Positions 25,509 to 34,004 of a DNA stretch of 64,000 bases are shown piece after piece. The notes beneath the pieces were generated by a model that saw nothing but the letters and a program-made list of their open reading frames with translations, ran no database searches and had not been told where the DNA came from. Numbering within the stretch: position 1 is the first letter of the stretch; each line of letters begins with the position of its first letter. The stretch lies in contig NZ_JAVHJU010000062.1 of the NCBI RefSeq assembly GCF_031082405.1, forward strand, positions 1 to 64,000, given 5' to 3'. Both the position numbers and the translations under genes were made by a program. This DNA is from Amycolatopsis sp. A133. Lineage in GTDB: Bacteria; Actinomycetota; Actinomycetes; Mycobacteriales; Pseudonocardiaceae.

Positions 25509-27826
25509 TCGCGTTTGAGGGCGTTGGTCAGGCCGGCGACGACCGCGGTGGTGAGCACCCACCCGGCGCCGGTCAGCACCCACGACCAGACCTGCGCGGT
25601 GCCCTGGGGGAACCAGTTCTTCTTCTGGCCGAGGTCGACGATCGGCAGCATGACGTCCAAGGTGTAGGCCGCGGGCTGGAAGGCCGGCACGGTGGCGGAC
25701 GCGGGACGCATCAGGTCCGGGTAGGCCCCGGCGAAGACGGCGGTGCCCACGGCCACGAGCGCGGCCAGCCACAGCCCGGCCAGCCAGGTGCGGTAGCCGT
25801 AGCCCACCGTCAGGTACAGCAGCCAGTTCCACGCCTTGCCGAGCACGTTGAGGGCCCGGCGGCGGCGCCACTGCTTGGCGATCCCCACCCGGCGCGCGGC
25901 CTGGGTGTGGCCGTCCCGGCGGTACGCCGCGGCCAGCTGGTCGTAGAGCCCGGGCGCGTAACCGTCTTCGTGGCGCGCCAGCCACCTCAGCCGCGCGCGG
26001 ACGCTGATCGAGTCGTTCTCCAGCACGTCGTACCCGAAACCACGCAGCCGCATCGCGGCCGGCCAGCCCTCCCGGGCGTCGTGGAAGCTCCCCACCCGGG
26101 CGTTCGTCAGCACGACGACGCCTTCCGGAGGCTCTCGCGGGGTCAGGAAGAGCGCGCCCGCGTGAGCGCTCTCGAGGTCGAGGGCCCGGCCGCCGGGGTT
26201 GGCCAACGTGGCCCCGGTGAAGTCGAGGCTGCCGCCGACCCGGGCGCCGAACAGGTTCACCTCGCCTTCGGAGCGGAAGCCGTTGCGGCAGAACATCGCG
26301 CGGTCCACGGTGATGCTGTCGGCGTTGAGCGCGGGCCCGTCGTGGTTGGTCAGGCCGGCGCCGTCGAAGTCGAGGCTGCGGCCGACGTGGGCGCTGAGGA
26401 GGTTCACCTCGCCCTCGGTCGTGAACCCGTTCCGGCAGAACATCGCGTCCTCGACGGTGAGGCTGTCGGCGTTCAGCGCGAGCCCGCCGGGGTTGCTCAG
26501 GGTGGCGACCTCGAAGTCGAGGCTGCCGCCGACGTGCGAACCGCGCAGGTTCACCTCCCCGGTGGCCACGAACCCCTTGCGGCAGAACATCGCGCGGCTG
26601 ACGGTGAGGCTCTCGGCGTAGAGCGCGATTCCGCCGGCGTTGGTCAGCGTGGCCGTCTCGAAGTCGACGCTGCCGCCGATGCGGGCCCCGAGCAGGTTGA
26701 CCTCCCCTTCGGCGGAGAACCCGTCCCGGCAGTACAGGCTCTGCTCGACGGTGATGCTGTCGGCGTTGAGCGCGGGCCCGTCCGGGTTGACCAGGCCGGC
26801 ACCGTCGAATTCCAGGTTGCCGCCGATGCGCGCGCTGAGCAGGCGCACCTCCCCCGTGGCGGTGAACCCGTTCCGGCAGAACATCGCGCGGTTCACGCTG
26901 ATGCTGTCGGCGTTGAGCGCGGCCGCGCCCGGGTTGGCCAGAGTGGCGCCGTCGAATTCCAGGTTGCCGCCGACGTGGGCACCGAGCAGGTCCACTTCAC
27001 CTTCGGCGGAGAACCCGTCCCGGCAGTACAGGCTCTGCTCGACCCGGAGGCTGTCGGCGTTGAGCGCGCGTCCGCCGGGGTTGGTCACGACGGCGCCGTC
27101 GAGTTCGAGGTTGCCGCCGACGCGGGCGCCCACCATGCGCACCTCCCCGGCGGACCGGAACCCGTTCCGGCAGTACACGCTCTGCTCGACCCGGAGGCCA
27201 TCGGCGTAGAGCGCGGCCCCGTCCCGGCAGTACAGCTCGGCGCCGTCCAAGTCGAGGTGCCCGTCGACCCGGGCGCCGGAAACGCTCACACCGCCGCGCG
27301 TCACCACGACCCGCTCCAGCACGAAGGCCCCCCGGACGTGCACCTCGTCCGCGGCGATCCCGGGGGCGTGGCAGTCCGGCAGGCGGATCGTGACGGCCTG
27401 CGCCTGCCGCAGGGTGACGGTTTCCTCGAAGTGGCAGCCGACCAGGACGAGCGGGCAAAGAAGGACGGCGGACTCGAGGTCGAGCTCACCGGTGAGACGG
27501 GCCCCGAAGAGCCGCAGGGCCCGCGGCGGCCCGGTGGGTGACCCCGTGGGCGGCCCGGTCGTTGACCCGGCGGTCTGCCCGGTCGCTAGCCCCGTCGGTG
27601 GCCCGGTCGTTGCCCCGGTCGATGGCCCGGTGGTCGGCCCGGTCGGCGGCGTGCCGGTCACCAGCCGGGCGATCAGCTCGGCACGCACGGTCCGGCCGGC
27701 GGGCCAGCCGGCGCCGGAGGCGGCGGCGTCGGCCACCGGATCGCCGGTGCGCAGGTCCACGACGGCGCCGCTCACCACGGCGTCGACCAGACGCTGCTCC
27801 GGTCCGCGGAGCTTCTCGCCTGCCAC
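25505..27826 (-). CDS. Membrane protein with 49-residue beta-solenoid repeats
   Basis: 773 aa. An N-terminal conserved segment is followed by a Thr-Gly-Pro-rich linker (residues 57-101). Then come seven successive ~49-aa units, each with CR(N/D/K)GF, E-V-x-L-x-x-(A/S)-x-(V/I)G, and NADS(L/I). They alternate between a SLYCRDGF form and an AMFCRNGF form, and should build a right-handed beta-helix. After ~560 comes a charged helical segment, then three hydrophobic helices (LLYLTVGYGYRTWLAGLWLA and two more). Function unknown; proteins like this are sometimes labelled oxidoreductase without basis. GTG start with GGAGG upstream. Confidence 0.8.
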   Translation of the reverse strand: MAGEKLRGPEQRLVDAVVSGAVVDLRTGDPVADAAASGAGWPAGRTVRAELIARLVTGTPPTGPTTGPSTGATTGPPTGLATGQTAGSTTGPPTGSPTGPPRALRLFGARLTGELDLESAVLLCPLVLVGCHFEETVTLRQAQAVTIRLPDCHAPGIAADEVHVRGAFVLERVVVTRGGVSVSGARVDGHLDLDGAELYCRDGAALYADGLRVEQSVYCRNGFRSAGEVRMVGARVGGNLELDGAVVTNPGGRALNADSLRVEQSLYCRDGFSAEGEVDLLGAHVGGNLEFDGATLANPGAAALNADSISVNRAMFCRNGFTATGEVRLLSARIGGNLEFDGAGLVNPDGPALNADSITVEQSLYCRDGFSAEGEVNLLGARIGGSVDFETATLTNAGGIALYAESLTVSRAMFCRKGFVATGEVNLRGSHVGGSLDFEVATLSNPGGLALNADSLTVEDAMFCRNGFTTEGEVNLLSAHVGRSLDFDGAGLTNHDGPALNADSITVDRAMFCRNGFRSEGEVNLFGARVGGSLDFTGATLANPGGRALDLESAHAGALFLTPREPPEGVVVLTNARVGSFHDAREGWPAAMRLRGFGYDVLENDSISVRARLRWLARHEDGYAPGLYDQLAAAYRRDGHTQAARRVGIAKQWRRRRALNVLGKAWNWLLYLTVGYGYRTWLAGLWLAALVAVGTAVFAGAYPDLMRPASATVPAFQPAAYTLDVMLPIVDLGQKKNWFPQGTAQVWSWVLTGAGWVLTTAVVAGLTNALKRD
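26211..27239. repeat. Seven in-gene tandem units of 147 bp
   Basis: The CCGTT(C/G)CGGCAG-like segment recurs at 26280, 26427, 26574, 26721, 26868, 27015 and 27162, exactly 147 bp apart. Each unit encodes one 49-residue solenoid turn set of the gene at 25505-27826. Units are diverged but some neighbours are nearly identical over 25-40 nt, which suggests recent duplication or gene conversion. Confidence 0.85.
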
Positions 27827-28068
27827 CTCGCACCTCCGGCGTCACCCGAAGGTGAGTCGCCCGACGGGTACAGCGCGTTACGCTACGCGGTCGTGAACGG
27901 TGAAGGTGGCTGCCGGCCCGTGCTCTCCCGGATACCCGACGGGGGTGACTTGGCGGCTTGCCGCGGGTAGATCGGTGGCACGGCCACAGCGTCGCCGCCG
28001 GTACTCGTGCCGGCCGGCGGCACGCCGCACCGCCGCGGCGGTCGATGTCCCGGCGGCGGCTCGGCTGG

Positions 28069-28812
28069 TCAGTCGCGGCTGGGGCCGAAGCGTTCCGTGC
28101 GGATGCGGTGCGGGTCGTGGCCGAGGGCGACCAGGATGTCCGCCACCGTCTCCACGAAGCCCGTCGGGCCGCAGACGAAGCACGATGCGCCGAACTCCGC
28201 CGGCCAGCCCGCCGTGTTGAGCGTCGCCACGTCGATGCGCCGCGGGATGCCCAGGCGGCCTTCGGGCAGCTCGCGCGTGTACACGTACGTCACGTCCACG
28301 CCCGCCAGCGGCGTCCGCAGCTCGTCCGCGTAGTACAGCTCGGCCGGGGTTCGCAACGAGTAGATCAGCTTGAACGGCGTGCGGACGCCCGCCGCGCGGC
28401 GGGCGCGGATCATCGCCATCAGCGGCACGATTCCCGAGCCGCCCGCGACGAGGAGGACCGGTGCCGGGTCCGTCGGCCGCCAGGCGAACCAGCCGCCGAT
28501 CGGGCCGCGGATCTCGACCGGGTCGCCGATCGCGTACGGGCCGGTGAGGTGCTCGGACACCTCGCCGTCGGCGACGCGCTGGACCGTCAGCTCCACCCGG
28601 TCGCCGTCCGCGGGCGCCGCCAGCGAATAGCTGCGCTGGGCGCGATAGCCGTCGGCCGCCGTGAGCCGGACGTCGACGTGCTGGCCCGCCAGGTGTCCCG
28701 GCCAGCCGGGCAGGTCGAAGACGAGCGTGCGCGCCGTCGGCGTCTCGTCGCGGAAGCCGGCCAAGCGGGCGACCCGCCAGGCTAGTCGCCCTGATACCGC
28801 TGTTCGCGCCAT
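28069..28812 (-). CDS. Ferredoxin reductase-type FAD/NAD(P)-binding oxidoreductase
   Basis: 247 aa flavoprotein. The FAD motif AQRSYSLAAP (RxYS, ~58-67), the NAD(P) motif VLLVAGGSGIVPLMAMIRAR and the C-terminal FVCGPTGFVETVADIL mark the FNR fold. There is no iron-sulfur domain. It overlaps the molybdopterin oxidoreductase gene by 31 nt and probably supplies that enzyme with electrons from NAD(P)H. Confidence 0.9.
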   Translation of the reverse strand: MARTAVSGRLAWRVARLAGFRDETPTARTLVFDLPGWPGHLAGQHVDVRLTAADGYRAQRSYSLAAPADGDRVELTVQRVADGEVSEHLTGPYAIGDPVEIRGPIGGWFAWRPTDPAPVLLVAGGSGIVPLMAMIRARRAAGVRTPFKLIYSLRTPAELYYADELRTPLAGVDVTYVYTRELPEGRLGIPRRIDVATLNTAGWPAEFGASCFVCGPTGFVETVADILVALGHDPHRIRTERFGPSRD

Positions 28813-29381
28813 GGATCCCCGTAGTCGTGGTAGCCGGCGTTCTCCCAGAAGCCCGGCTCGTCCCGGGTCTTCAGCTCCAGCCCGCGCACCCATTTCGCGG
28901 ACTTCCAGAAGTACAGGTGCGGCACGAGCAGCCGCGCCGGGCCGCCGTGCTCGGGGGTCAGCGGCTTGCCGCCGTATTCGTAGGCGATCCAGGCCTGGCC
29001 GTCGAGCAGGTCGGCCAGCGGCAGGTTCGTCGTGTACCCGCCGTAGGCGTGCACCATGACGTAGTCGGCCTGGGTGCCGAGCCCGCCCACCAGCGTGTCG
29101 ACCGAGACGCCGCGCCACCGCGTGTCCAGTTTGGACCACTGGGTGACGCAGTGGATGTCCACTGTGGGCTTCTCGCTGGGCAGCGCCATCAGCTCGGCCC
29201 AGCTCCAGGCGTGCTTGTCCCCCGTCTCGGTCGTGACGGTGAACTCCCACGTCTCGGTGCGCACGCGCGGGGTGGGGCCCGCCGACAGCACCGGGAAGTC
29301 CTCGGCCAGGTACTGCCCCGGCGGCAGACGCGGGTTGCCGCTGCGCGCCCGGCCGTGGAAACCCGGTGTCACGACACCCAT
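28782..29381 (-). CDS. Sulfite-oxidase-like molybdopterin oxidoreductase (MsrP/YedY-related)
   Basis: 199 aa. The Mo-cofactor core shows the metal-ligand Cys in TVDIHCVTQWSKLDTRWRGV (residues ~92-111), then GGYTTNLPLADLL, GGPARLLVPHLYFWKSAKWV and the closing GFWENAGYHDYGDPW. There is no Tat signal, unlike periplasmic MsrP, so it is cytosolic. GGGAGAG precedes the ATG. Paired with a downstream FAD reductase, a common actinobacterial arrangement; the substrate (a sulfoxide or sulfite-like group) is unproven. Confidence 0.9.
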   Translation of the reverse strand: MGVVTPGFHGRARSGNPRLPPGQYLAEDFPVLSAGPTPRVRTETWEFTVTTETGDKHAWSWAELMALPSEKPTVDIHCVTQWSKLDTRWRGVSVDTLVGGLGTQADYVMVHAYGGYTTNLPLADLLDGQAWIAYEYGGKPLTPEHGGPARLLVPHLYFWKSAKWVRGLELKTRDEPGFWENAGYHDYGDPWREQRYQGD

Positions 29382-29410
29382 GCGGCTCTCCCTTCCCGAT
29401 CGCGACGAGC

Positions 29411-30010
29411 CTACGCCCGGACGTGCAGCCCGAGCGACGTGACGAGCACCGCAGCCTGTTCGGGTGACACGATCGCGCCCGCCAGCTCGGCGTCCAGCGG
29501 GTCGAGCGCCGAGAGATCGCTGCCCCGCAGCTCGGCGCGCGGCAGCTTGACGGCGTGCAGCACCGCCCCGGACAGGTCGACGTCGGCGAACACCGCGCCG
29601 GCGCAGTTCGCCCCGGTGAGGTCGGCTTCCCGCATCCGCACCCCCCGGAAGCTGACCGAGCGCAGGTCGGCGCCCGCCAGCCCGGCGAACGACCAGTCCC
29701 CGCCCTCGACCCGCAGCGGCCGCAGCTCGCACTCGGTGAACGTGGCGCCGACGAGCTTGCACCCGGTGAATTCGGCGTCGAAGAAGTTGCACCGCTTGAA
29801 GGTGCAGCCGGTGAACGCCGAGTCCGTGTGCCGCGACGCGTTGAAGCGCACGTTGCCGAACACGCAGTCGGTGAAGACCGAGTTCCGGGTGACCGCCTCC
29901 GAGAAGTCGGCTTCGCGGAACTCGCACCGCACGTAGTGCCGTCCGGTGATCTCCTCCCCGTACCAGTCGTCGCGGAAGAACCGCTGCTCCTCTTGCGTGG
30001 CCTCGGACAT
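29411..30010 (-). CDS. Pentapeptide-repeat protein
   Basis: 199 aa composed mostly of A(D/N)LxF/R-type five-residue repeats (for example CEFREADFSEAV, CTFKRCNFFDAEFTGC, AGADLRSVSFRGVRM), which fold into a square beta-helix. Some such proteins (MfpA, Qnr) mimic DNA and protect gyrase, but nothing here shows that. Single gene, divergent from the ornithine cyclodeaminase gene 40 nt away. Confidence 0.88.
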   Translation of the reverse strand: MSEATQEEQRFFRDDWYGEEITGRHYVRCEFREADFSEAVTRNSVFTDCVFGNVRFNASRHTDSAFTGCTFKRCNFFDAEFTGCKLVGATFTECELRPLRVEGGDWSFAGLAGADLRSVSFRGVRMREADLTGANCAGAVFADVDLSGAVLHAVKLPRAELRGSDLSALDPLDAELAGAIVSPEQAAVLVTSLGLHVRA

Positions 30011-30050
30011 GCCGCCAGGCTAGCGGCAGACCGACGCCGGAGGGGCGCAC

Positions 30051-30953
30051 ATGCTCGACGCCGAGGACGTCCGCAAGGCCGTACCGATGGCCGCCGCGGT
30101 CGACGCGGTGCGCGAGGCGTTCCTCGAACTCACCGCCGGCCGTTTTGTGGTGCCGCAACGGTTGTCCTTCGCCGGAGCGACGACGCTCGTGATGACCGCC
30201 TGCCACACACCGACGTCGACGACGGTCGTGAAGACGCTCAACCTGGTCCCGGGCCGCACGCCGATGATCCTGGGCACGCTGGTGTGGAACACCACCGAGG
30301 GCCAGGTGGTCGCCGACGCCGTCGAGGTCACGGCCCTCCGCACCGGCGCGGTCTCCGGCGTGGCCACGGACCTGCTCGCCCCGCCCGGAGCGAGCAGCCT
30401 CGCCCTCCTCGGCACCGGCGCCCAGGCCGCCGACCAGGTGCGCGCCGTGGCGGCGGTGCGCCCGGTGCGCCGCGTGGCGGTGTTCGGCCGCGACCCCGAG
30501 CGCGCGCAGGCGTTCGCGGGCCGGGTGGGCGCCGAGTTCCCGGAGACGGCGGTGCGGGTGGCCCCGAGCGCACCGGAAGCGGTGTCCGACGCGGAGATCG
30601 TCTGTTGCGCTACTTCATCCAGTACTCCTCTCTTCGCTGCCGATGACTTGCCCGAACGCGTGCACGTCAACGCGATCGGGTCGTACCTGCCGTCCATGCG
30701 CGAGCTGCCCGCCGAGCTGCTCGCCACCGCGGGGTGCGTGGTGGTGGACCAGATCGGTGCCGCTCTCGAGGAGGCGGGCGAGGTGATCCACGCGGTGGAC
30801 ACCGGGCTACTCGACCGCGGCGAGCTGATCGAGCTGGGCCCGGCGCTGCGCACGCCCCCGGCGGTCACCGGGCGGACCGTGTTCAAGTCCGTCGGTCTCG
30901 CCGTGCAGGACTGGGCCGTGGCTCGGTTGCTGGGTGCGGTGGGACGGGCCTAG
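30051..30953 (+). CDS. Ornithine cyclodeaminase/mu-crystallin family protein
   Basis: 300 aa. FVVPQRLSF and the Lys/Arg pair in KTLNLVPGR form the substrate region. The Rossmann motif LALLGTGAQAADQVRAV binds NAD(P), and VHVNAIGSYLPSMREL is the family signature. Members convert ornithine to proline or act as alanine dehydrogenase or imine reductase, so activity is uncertain. GGAGGGG precedes the ATG. Not in an operon. Confidence 0.9.
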   Translation: MLDAEDVRKAVPMAAAVDAVREAFLELTAGRFVVPQRLSFAGATTLVMTACHTPTSTTVVKTLNLVPGRTPMILGTLVWNTTEGQVVADAVEVTALRTGAVSGVATDLLAPPGASSLALLGTGAQAADQVRAVAAVRPVRRVAVFGRDPERAQAFAGRVGAEFPETAVRVAPSAPEAVSDAEIVCCATSSSTPLFAADDLPERVHVNAIGSYLPSMRELPAELLATAGCVVVDQIGAALEEAGEVIHAVDTGLLDRGELIELGPALRTPPAVTGRTVFKSVGLAVQDWAVARLLGAVGRA

Positions 30954-30956
30954 CCG

Positions 30957-31231
30957 GACGACCCGCGTATCCGAGCAGACGACACGCGTGCCCAGCCCGT
31001 GTGCCGGGGCGAACGACACCGCGGGTCGTGGCGAACCGCCCTGGCCGCGTACGACCGGCCGTGGCTGCTGGGACCGCGGCCGGAGCATGGACCGAGCGGG
31101 ACGATCCGAGCGCTGCTCCAGAGCTCACAGAGCGTCCTGGATAGCCGCCGGAGAGCAACAAAAGCGGCCGAACGGCGCAATCTTGGGCTTGGAGCGTTTG
31201 ATCTGTCACCCGATCCGGGAATTTTCGCGGC
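30957..31231. other. Intergenic region with ACGAC-CGCG direct and inverted repeats
   Basis: 275 nt without a supportable gene. It begins with two 11-mers, ACGACCCGCGT (30959-30969) and ACGACACGCGT (30980-30990), ten nt apart. About 20 nt later comes ACGACACCGCGGGTCGT, a near-palindrome with the same words. This looks like a decayed dispersed repeat. The last 60 nt before the next gene are AT-richer and may hold its promoter. Confidence 0.45.
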
Positions 31232-31525
31232 ATGTCTCCTTGGCGAACCACCACCAGACGGAACACGGCCGTGCGGGTCATCACGGCGATCGGCGCGCTC
31301 TTCGCGGGGATCGAAGTTCTCTACATGATCATGGTGCTCGCCGGTGCGAACGCCGGCAACGCCTTCTTCCAGTTCATCAAGTCACTCGCGGTTCCTCTCG
31401 CCTTGTTCTGGCCCGGTTTGTTCCCGGTGGACAGCCCGAGCCTGGCCGTGATCCTCGACTACGGCTTGGCTGCGGTGTTCTGGCTGGTCATCACCGGCCT
31501 CATCGCCCGCTTCGCGGGCCGGTGA
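31232..31525 (+). CDS. Small two-helix membrane protein
   Basis: 97 aa. Two or three hydrophobic segments are visible (RVITAIGALFAGIEVLYMIMVLA, LAVPLALFWPGLF, DYGLAAVFWLVITGLIARF, in part). No recognisable family. The codon pattern is GC3-rich and continuous, which supports a real gene. GTG 31271 is an alternative start. A short gap separates it from the next gene, but the two need not be co-transcribed. Confidence 0.6.
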   Translation: MSPWRTTTRRNTAVRVITAIGALFAGIEVLYMIMVLAGANAGNAFFQFIKSLAVPLALFWPGLFPVDSPSLAVILDYGLAAVFWLVITGLIARFAGR

Positions 31526-31601
31526 CCGAAGGCGGTCCACCGATCCGGCCGGGAACCACCCGCCGTCGGCGCCGCCGGTGTCCTTGGGCGACACTGGACG
31601 G

Positions 31602-32420
31602 ATGAGCGACGGCAGGTGGTTCGACGGCTGGTCACCGTGGCCCGAGCTGGCCGGGCTGGCCGCGGCCGGGCGTTCCCTGCTCCCGAACGTCCCGGTCACG
31701 CCGGCCGCCTTGGCCCGCACCGTCACCGAGCAGCTCGTCGGCCGCAGGCTGACCACGAAGGTGGGTGACCGCGAAGTCGGCCTCACCCTCGCCGAACTCG
31801 ACTACCCGGCCGACAGCCTCCGGCTGGCCACCGGGCGCCTCGGCGACGTCCGGATCGTCGCCGAGGACGTCGATTGGCCGGAGCCCGGCTCGGAGGGCGG
31901 CAGCATTCCGCTGCGCGAGGTCATCGTGATCGCCGAAGACGTCCGCCTCCGCTCGCTGCCCACACCGGCCGCCGTTCCCGCCCGCGTGCGGCTGCAGATC
32001 GCCGTGTCCGCGGACGTGCTGCGCGAACGGGTGGCGGCGGTCCGGCCCGGGATCGTCGCGGCCCCGGCCGGGAACGGGTTGCTCCGGATCCACTGGGCCA
32101 AGCACCCGCAGTGGGGCTACCTGACCCTTCGTCCCCAGGTGACGGCCGATGCCGTGGTGCTCCTGCCCCAGACCCTCCACATGGGACGGAAACAGCTGCG
32201 GGCGCCGAACCGGTTCCGGCCCATCGAGCTGCCGCTGCCGGAGCTCCCGCCGAACACGAGACTGACAAAAATCGCGCCGCGGCACGACGAACTCGTGCTG
32301 CACGCGGTGGCGGAGGAATGGCCGGAACGGCTTTCGCGGATCCCCCTCGCCGATCTGATGAGCTGGCTGACGACTGCCGCGATGACGTTGACCTTGCCGA
32401 ACCTCGGTACGCGTCCATGA
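31602..32420 (+). CDS. DUF2993/LmeA-like lipid-binding fold protein
   Basis: 272 aa. The pattern of alternating strands (VGDREVGLTLAELDYPADSL, REVIVIAEDVRLRSLP, RVRLQIAVSADVLRERVA) and the terminal PIELPLPELPPNTRLTKIAPRHDELVLHAVA resemble the TULIP-type DUF2993/LmeA family, which binds phospholipids in the mycobacterial envelope. Unlike LmeA there is no signal peptide. The call is by pattern only. Convergent with the carboxylesterase operon. Confidence 0.5.
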   Translation: MSDGRWFDGWSPWPELAGLAAAGRSLLPNVPVTPAALARTVTEQLVGRRLTTKVGDREVGLTLAELDYPADSLRLATGRLGDVRIVAEDVDWPEPGSEGGSIPLREVIVIAEDVRLRSLPTPAAVPARVRLQIAVSADVLRERVAAVRPGIVAAPAGNGLLRIHWAKHPQWGYLTLRPQVTADAVVLLPQTLHMGRKQLRAPNRFRPIELPLPELPPNTRLTKIAPRHDELVLHAVAEEWPERLSRIPLADLMSWLTTAAMTLTLPNLGTRP

Positions 32421-32455
32421 CTTGCCTCCCTCGAACCGGATGACAACGACGCTAC

Positions 32456-32471
32456 TCGAACGCGCGTTCGA
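32456..32471. promoter_or_regulatory. Perfect LexA (SOS) box
   Basis: TCGAACGCGCGTTCGA matches the actinobacterial LexA consensus TCGAAC-N4-GTTCGA exactly. It lies in the 90-nt gap between two convergent genes (31602-32420 and 32511-34004), so no annotated gene starts here. A leftward TAGCGT lies close by (32454-32449) and could serve as a -10 for an antisense or small RNA. Confidence 0.6.
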
Positions 32472-32510
32472 ACATCATCACTCACAAGCGTGGACTGTCC
32501 GGCGATCGCG

Positions 32511-34004
32511 TCAGGGCACCGGAAACCAGGTCCCCGAAGCCCACTCCGCGTCACCCCAGGCCGCCCGCTCGTCCGCCCGCGGATCCAGCACCAGGTCCGT
32601 GTCCTCCCGGAAAACCAGCACCGGCCGCAGTTCCGGCCCGTACACCGGCCATTCGGGACCGTCCGCGGAAGCGACGCCGTCGCGGACGAACCGCACCCAG
32701 CACCGGTGGATGAGCAACGCCGCCCGCTCGCGCTTCGGGTTCACGTCGGTCGCCTGGGCGTACAACGGCAGCGGGGTCTTCCAGGCCATGGTCGTCTCGG
32801 TGCCGTGCCCGCCGTCGAGCTGCTCGGGCACCCCGGGCGCGGCGATGTCGATCCGGTACCGGTAAACGGGAGCGTGCGCGGACTGGGCGTCGGCGAGCCG
32901 CTGCGTCGGGATGCCGTACCGCTCGTCGCCCATGGCGGCGATTCGAGCGGCCTTGAGGTCGGGAACGCGGCGGAGGTAGGTCTCGAGAAGCCGTGAAGCA
33001 CCCGCGTCGCCGAGGATGTCCGTGAGCACACCGGACGCCGGGGCCGTCGCCACGTCGTCGCCGAGCATCATCGCGTACGTGCTGCCTTCGTTGCTGTTGC
33101 AGCCGATCAGCAGCGGGATCCCCGCCGCACTCCCCCGCCGGATCGGCTCGATCGGCACCTCGGGCAGCACCCGCGGGTGCAGCGTCGGGCGCCAGAGCCA
33201 CAGCGCCTGGAACCCGGTCAGGATCCGTTCCTGCGCCTCGACGAACTCCTTGGCGGGCAACGACCGCAACGCGGCGAGGTCGTGGCAGCCGACCTCGGCC
33301 AGCAAGCGCCGCGCCAGCGCCGTTCCCGCTTCCGGCGTCGCGACGTGGTCCGCGCCGCCGGAGCTGCTGATGGCCTGCGCGAACAGGCCCGCACCCAGCG
33401 GGCTGCCCATCAGGTTCCCGACGCTCTTGGCGCCCGCCGAGACGCCGTAGACGGTGATCCGCGCCGGATCGCCGCCGAACGCGGAGATGTTGCGGCGCAC
33501 CCACTTCAAGGCCTCGATCTGGTCGAGGAACCCGCAGACGCCGGCGTCCGCTTCGGACTCGCCGAAGATCCCGGCGAGGTGCAGGAAACCGAGCGAGCCG
33601 AGCCGGTAGTTGATGGTGACCACGACGATCCCGGCCCGCGCGAACTCCTCGCCGTCGCCCAGCTGCTCGCCGTGGCCGACGCGGTAACCGCCGCCGTGCA
33701 GCCAGAACAGCACCGGCCACCCGCCCGCCGGCGCGGGACCTTCGGGTGTGCAGACGTTGAGGTACAGGCAATCCTCGTCGCACACCGCGGACGGGTTCAT
33801 CGGGTCCGGCGACTGCATCGCGTGCGGCCCGTACTCGGTGGCGACGTGCACGCCACCGGACAGCGACGGCGGCTGCGGCGCCTTCCACCGCAGCTCGCCG
33901 ACCGGCGGGCGGGCGTACGGGATCCCGCGCCAGACGCGGACGCCGGCACCCGCCAGCCCGACCAGCGCCCCGAGTTCGGTCGTGACCGTCGGGACGGAAG
34001 CCAT
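32511..34004 (-). CDS. Type-B carboxylesterase
   Basis: 497 aa. Family signature RGIPYARPPVGELRWKAPQ, oxyanion hole HGGGY, EDCLYLNVCTP, nucleophile Ser in VYGVSAGAKS (~190), Glu in CNSNEGSTYA and His in GGHGTET. It hydrolyses carboxylic esters in the cytosol; no signal peptide. The ATG shares one base with the stop of the histidine kinase gene (TGATG), so it is the last gene of the HdeD-rnz-reductase-kinase operon. Confidence 0.93.
   Translation of the reverse strand: MASVPTVTTELGALVGLAGAGVRVWRGIPYARPPVGELRWKAPQPPSLSGGVHVATEYGPHAMQSPDPMNPSAVCDEDCLYLNVCTPEGPAPAGGWPVLFWLHGGGYRVGHGEQLGDGEEFARAGIVVVTINYRLGSLGFLHLAGIFGESEADAGVCGFLDQIEALKWVRRNISAFGGDPARITVYGVSAGAKSVGNLMGSPLGAGLFAQAISSSGGADHVATPEAGTALARRLLAEVGCHDLAALRSLPAKEFVEAQERILTGFQALWLWRPTLHPRVLPEVPIEPIRRGSAAGIPLLIGCNSNEGSTYAMMLGDDVATAPASGVLTDILGDAGASRLLETYLRRVPDLKAARIAAMGDERYGIPTQRLADAQSAHAPVYRYRIDIAAPGVPEQLDGGHGTETTMAWKTPLPLYAQATDVNPKRERAALLIHRCWVRFVRDGVASADGPEWPVYGPELRPVLVFREDTDLVLDPRADERAAWGDAEWASGTWFPVP

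Noticed and set aside
26211..27239. Regular 147-bp repeats considered as a CRISPR or VNTR array
   Set aside because: The period is a multiple of three, the repeats are diverged and continuously coding, and each encodes one 49-aa solenoid unit. No spacers or cas genes.
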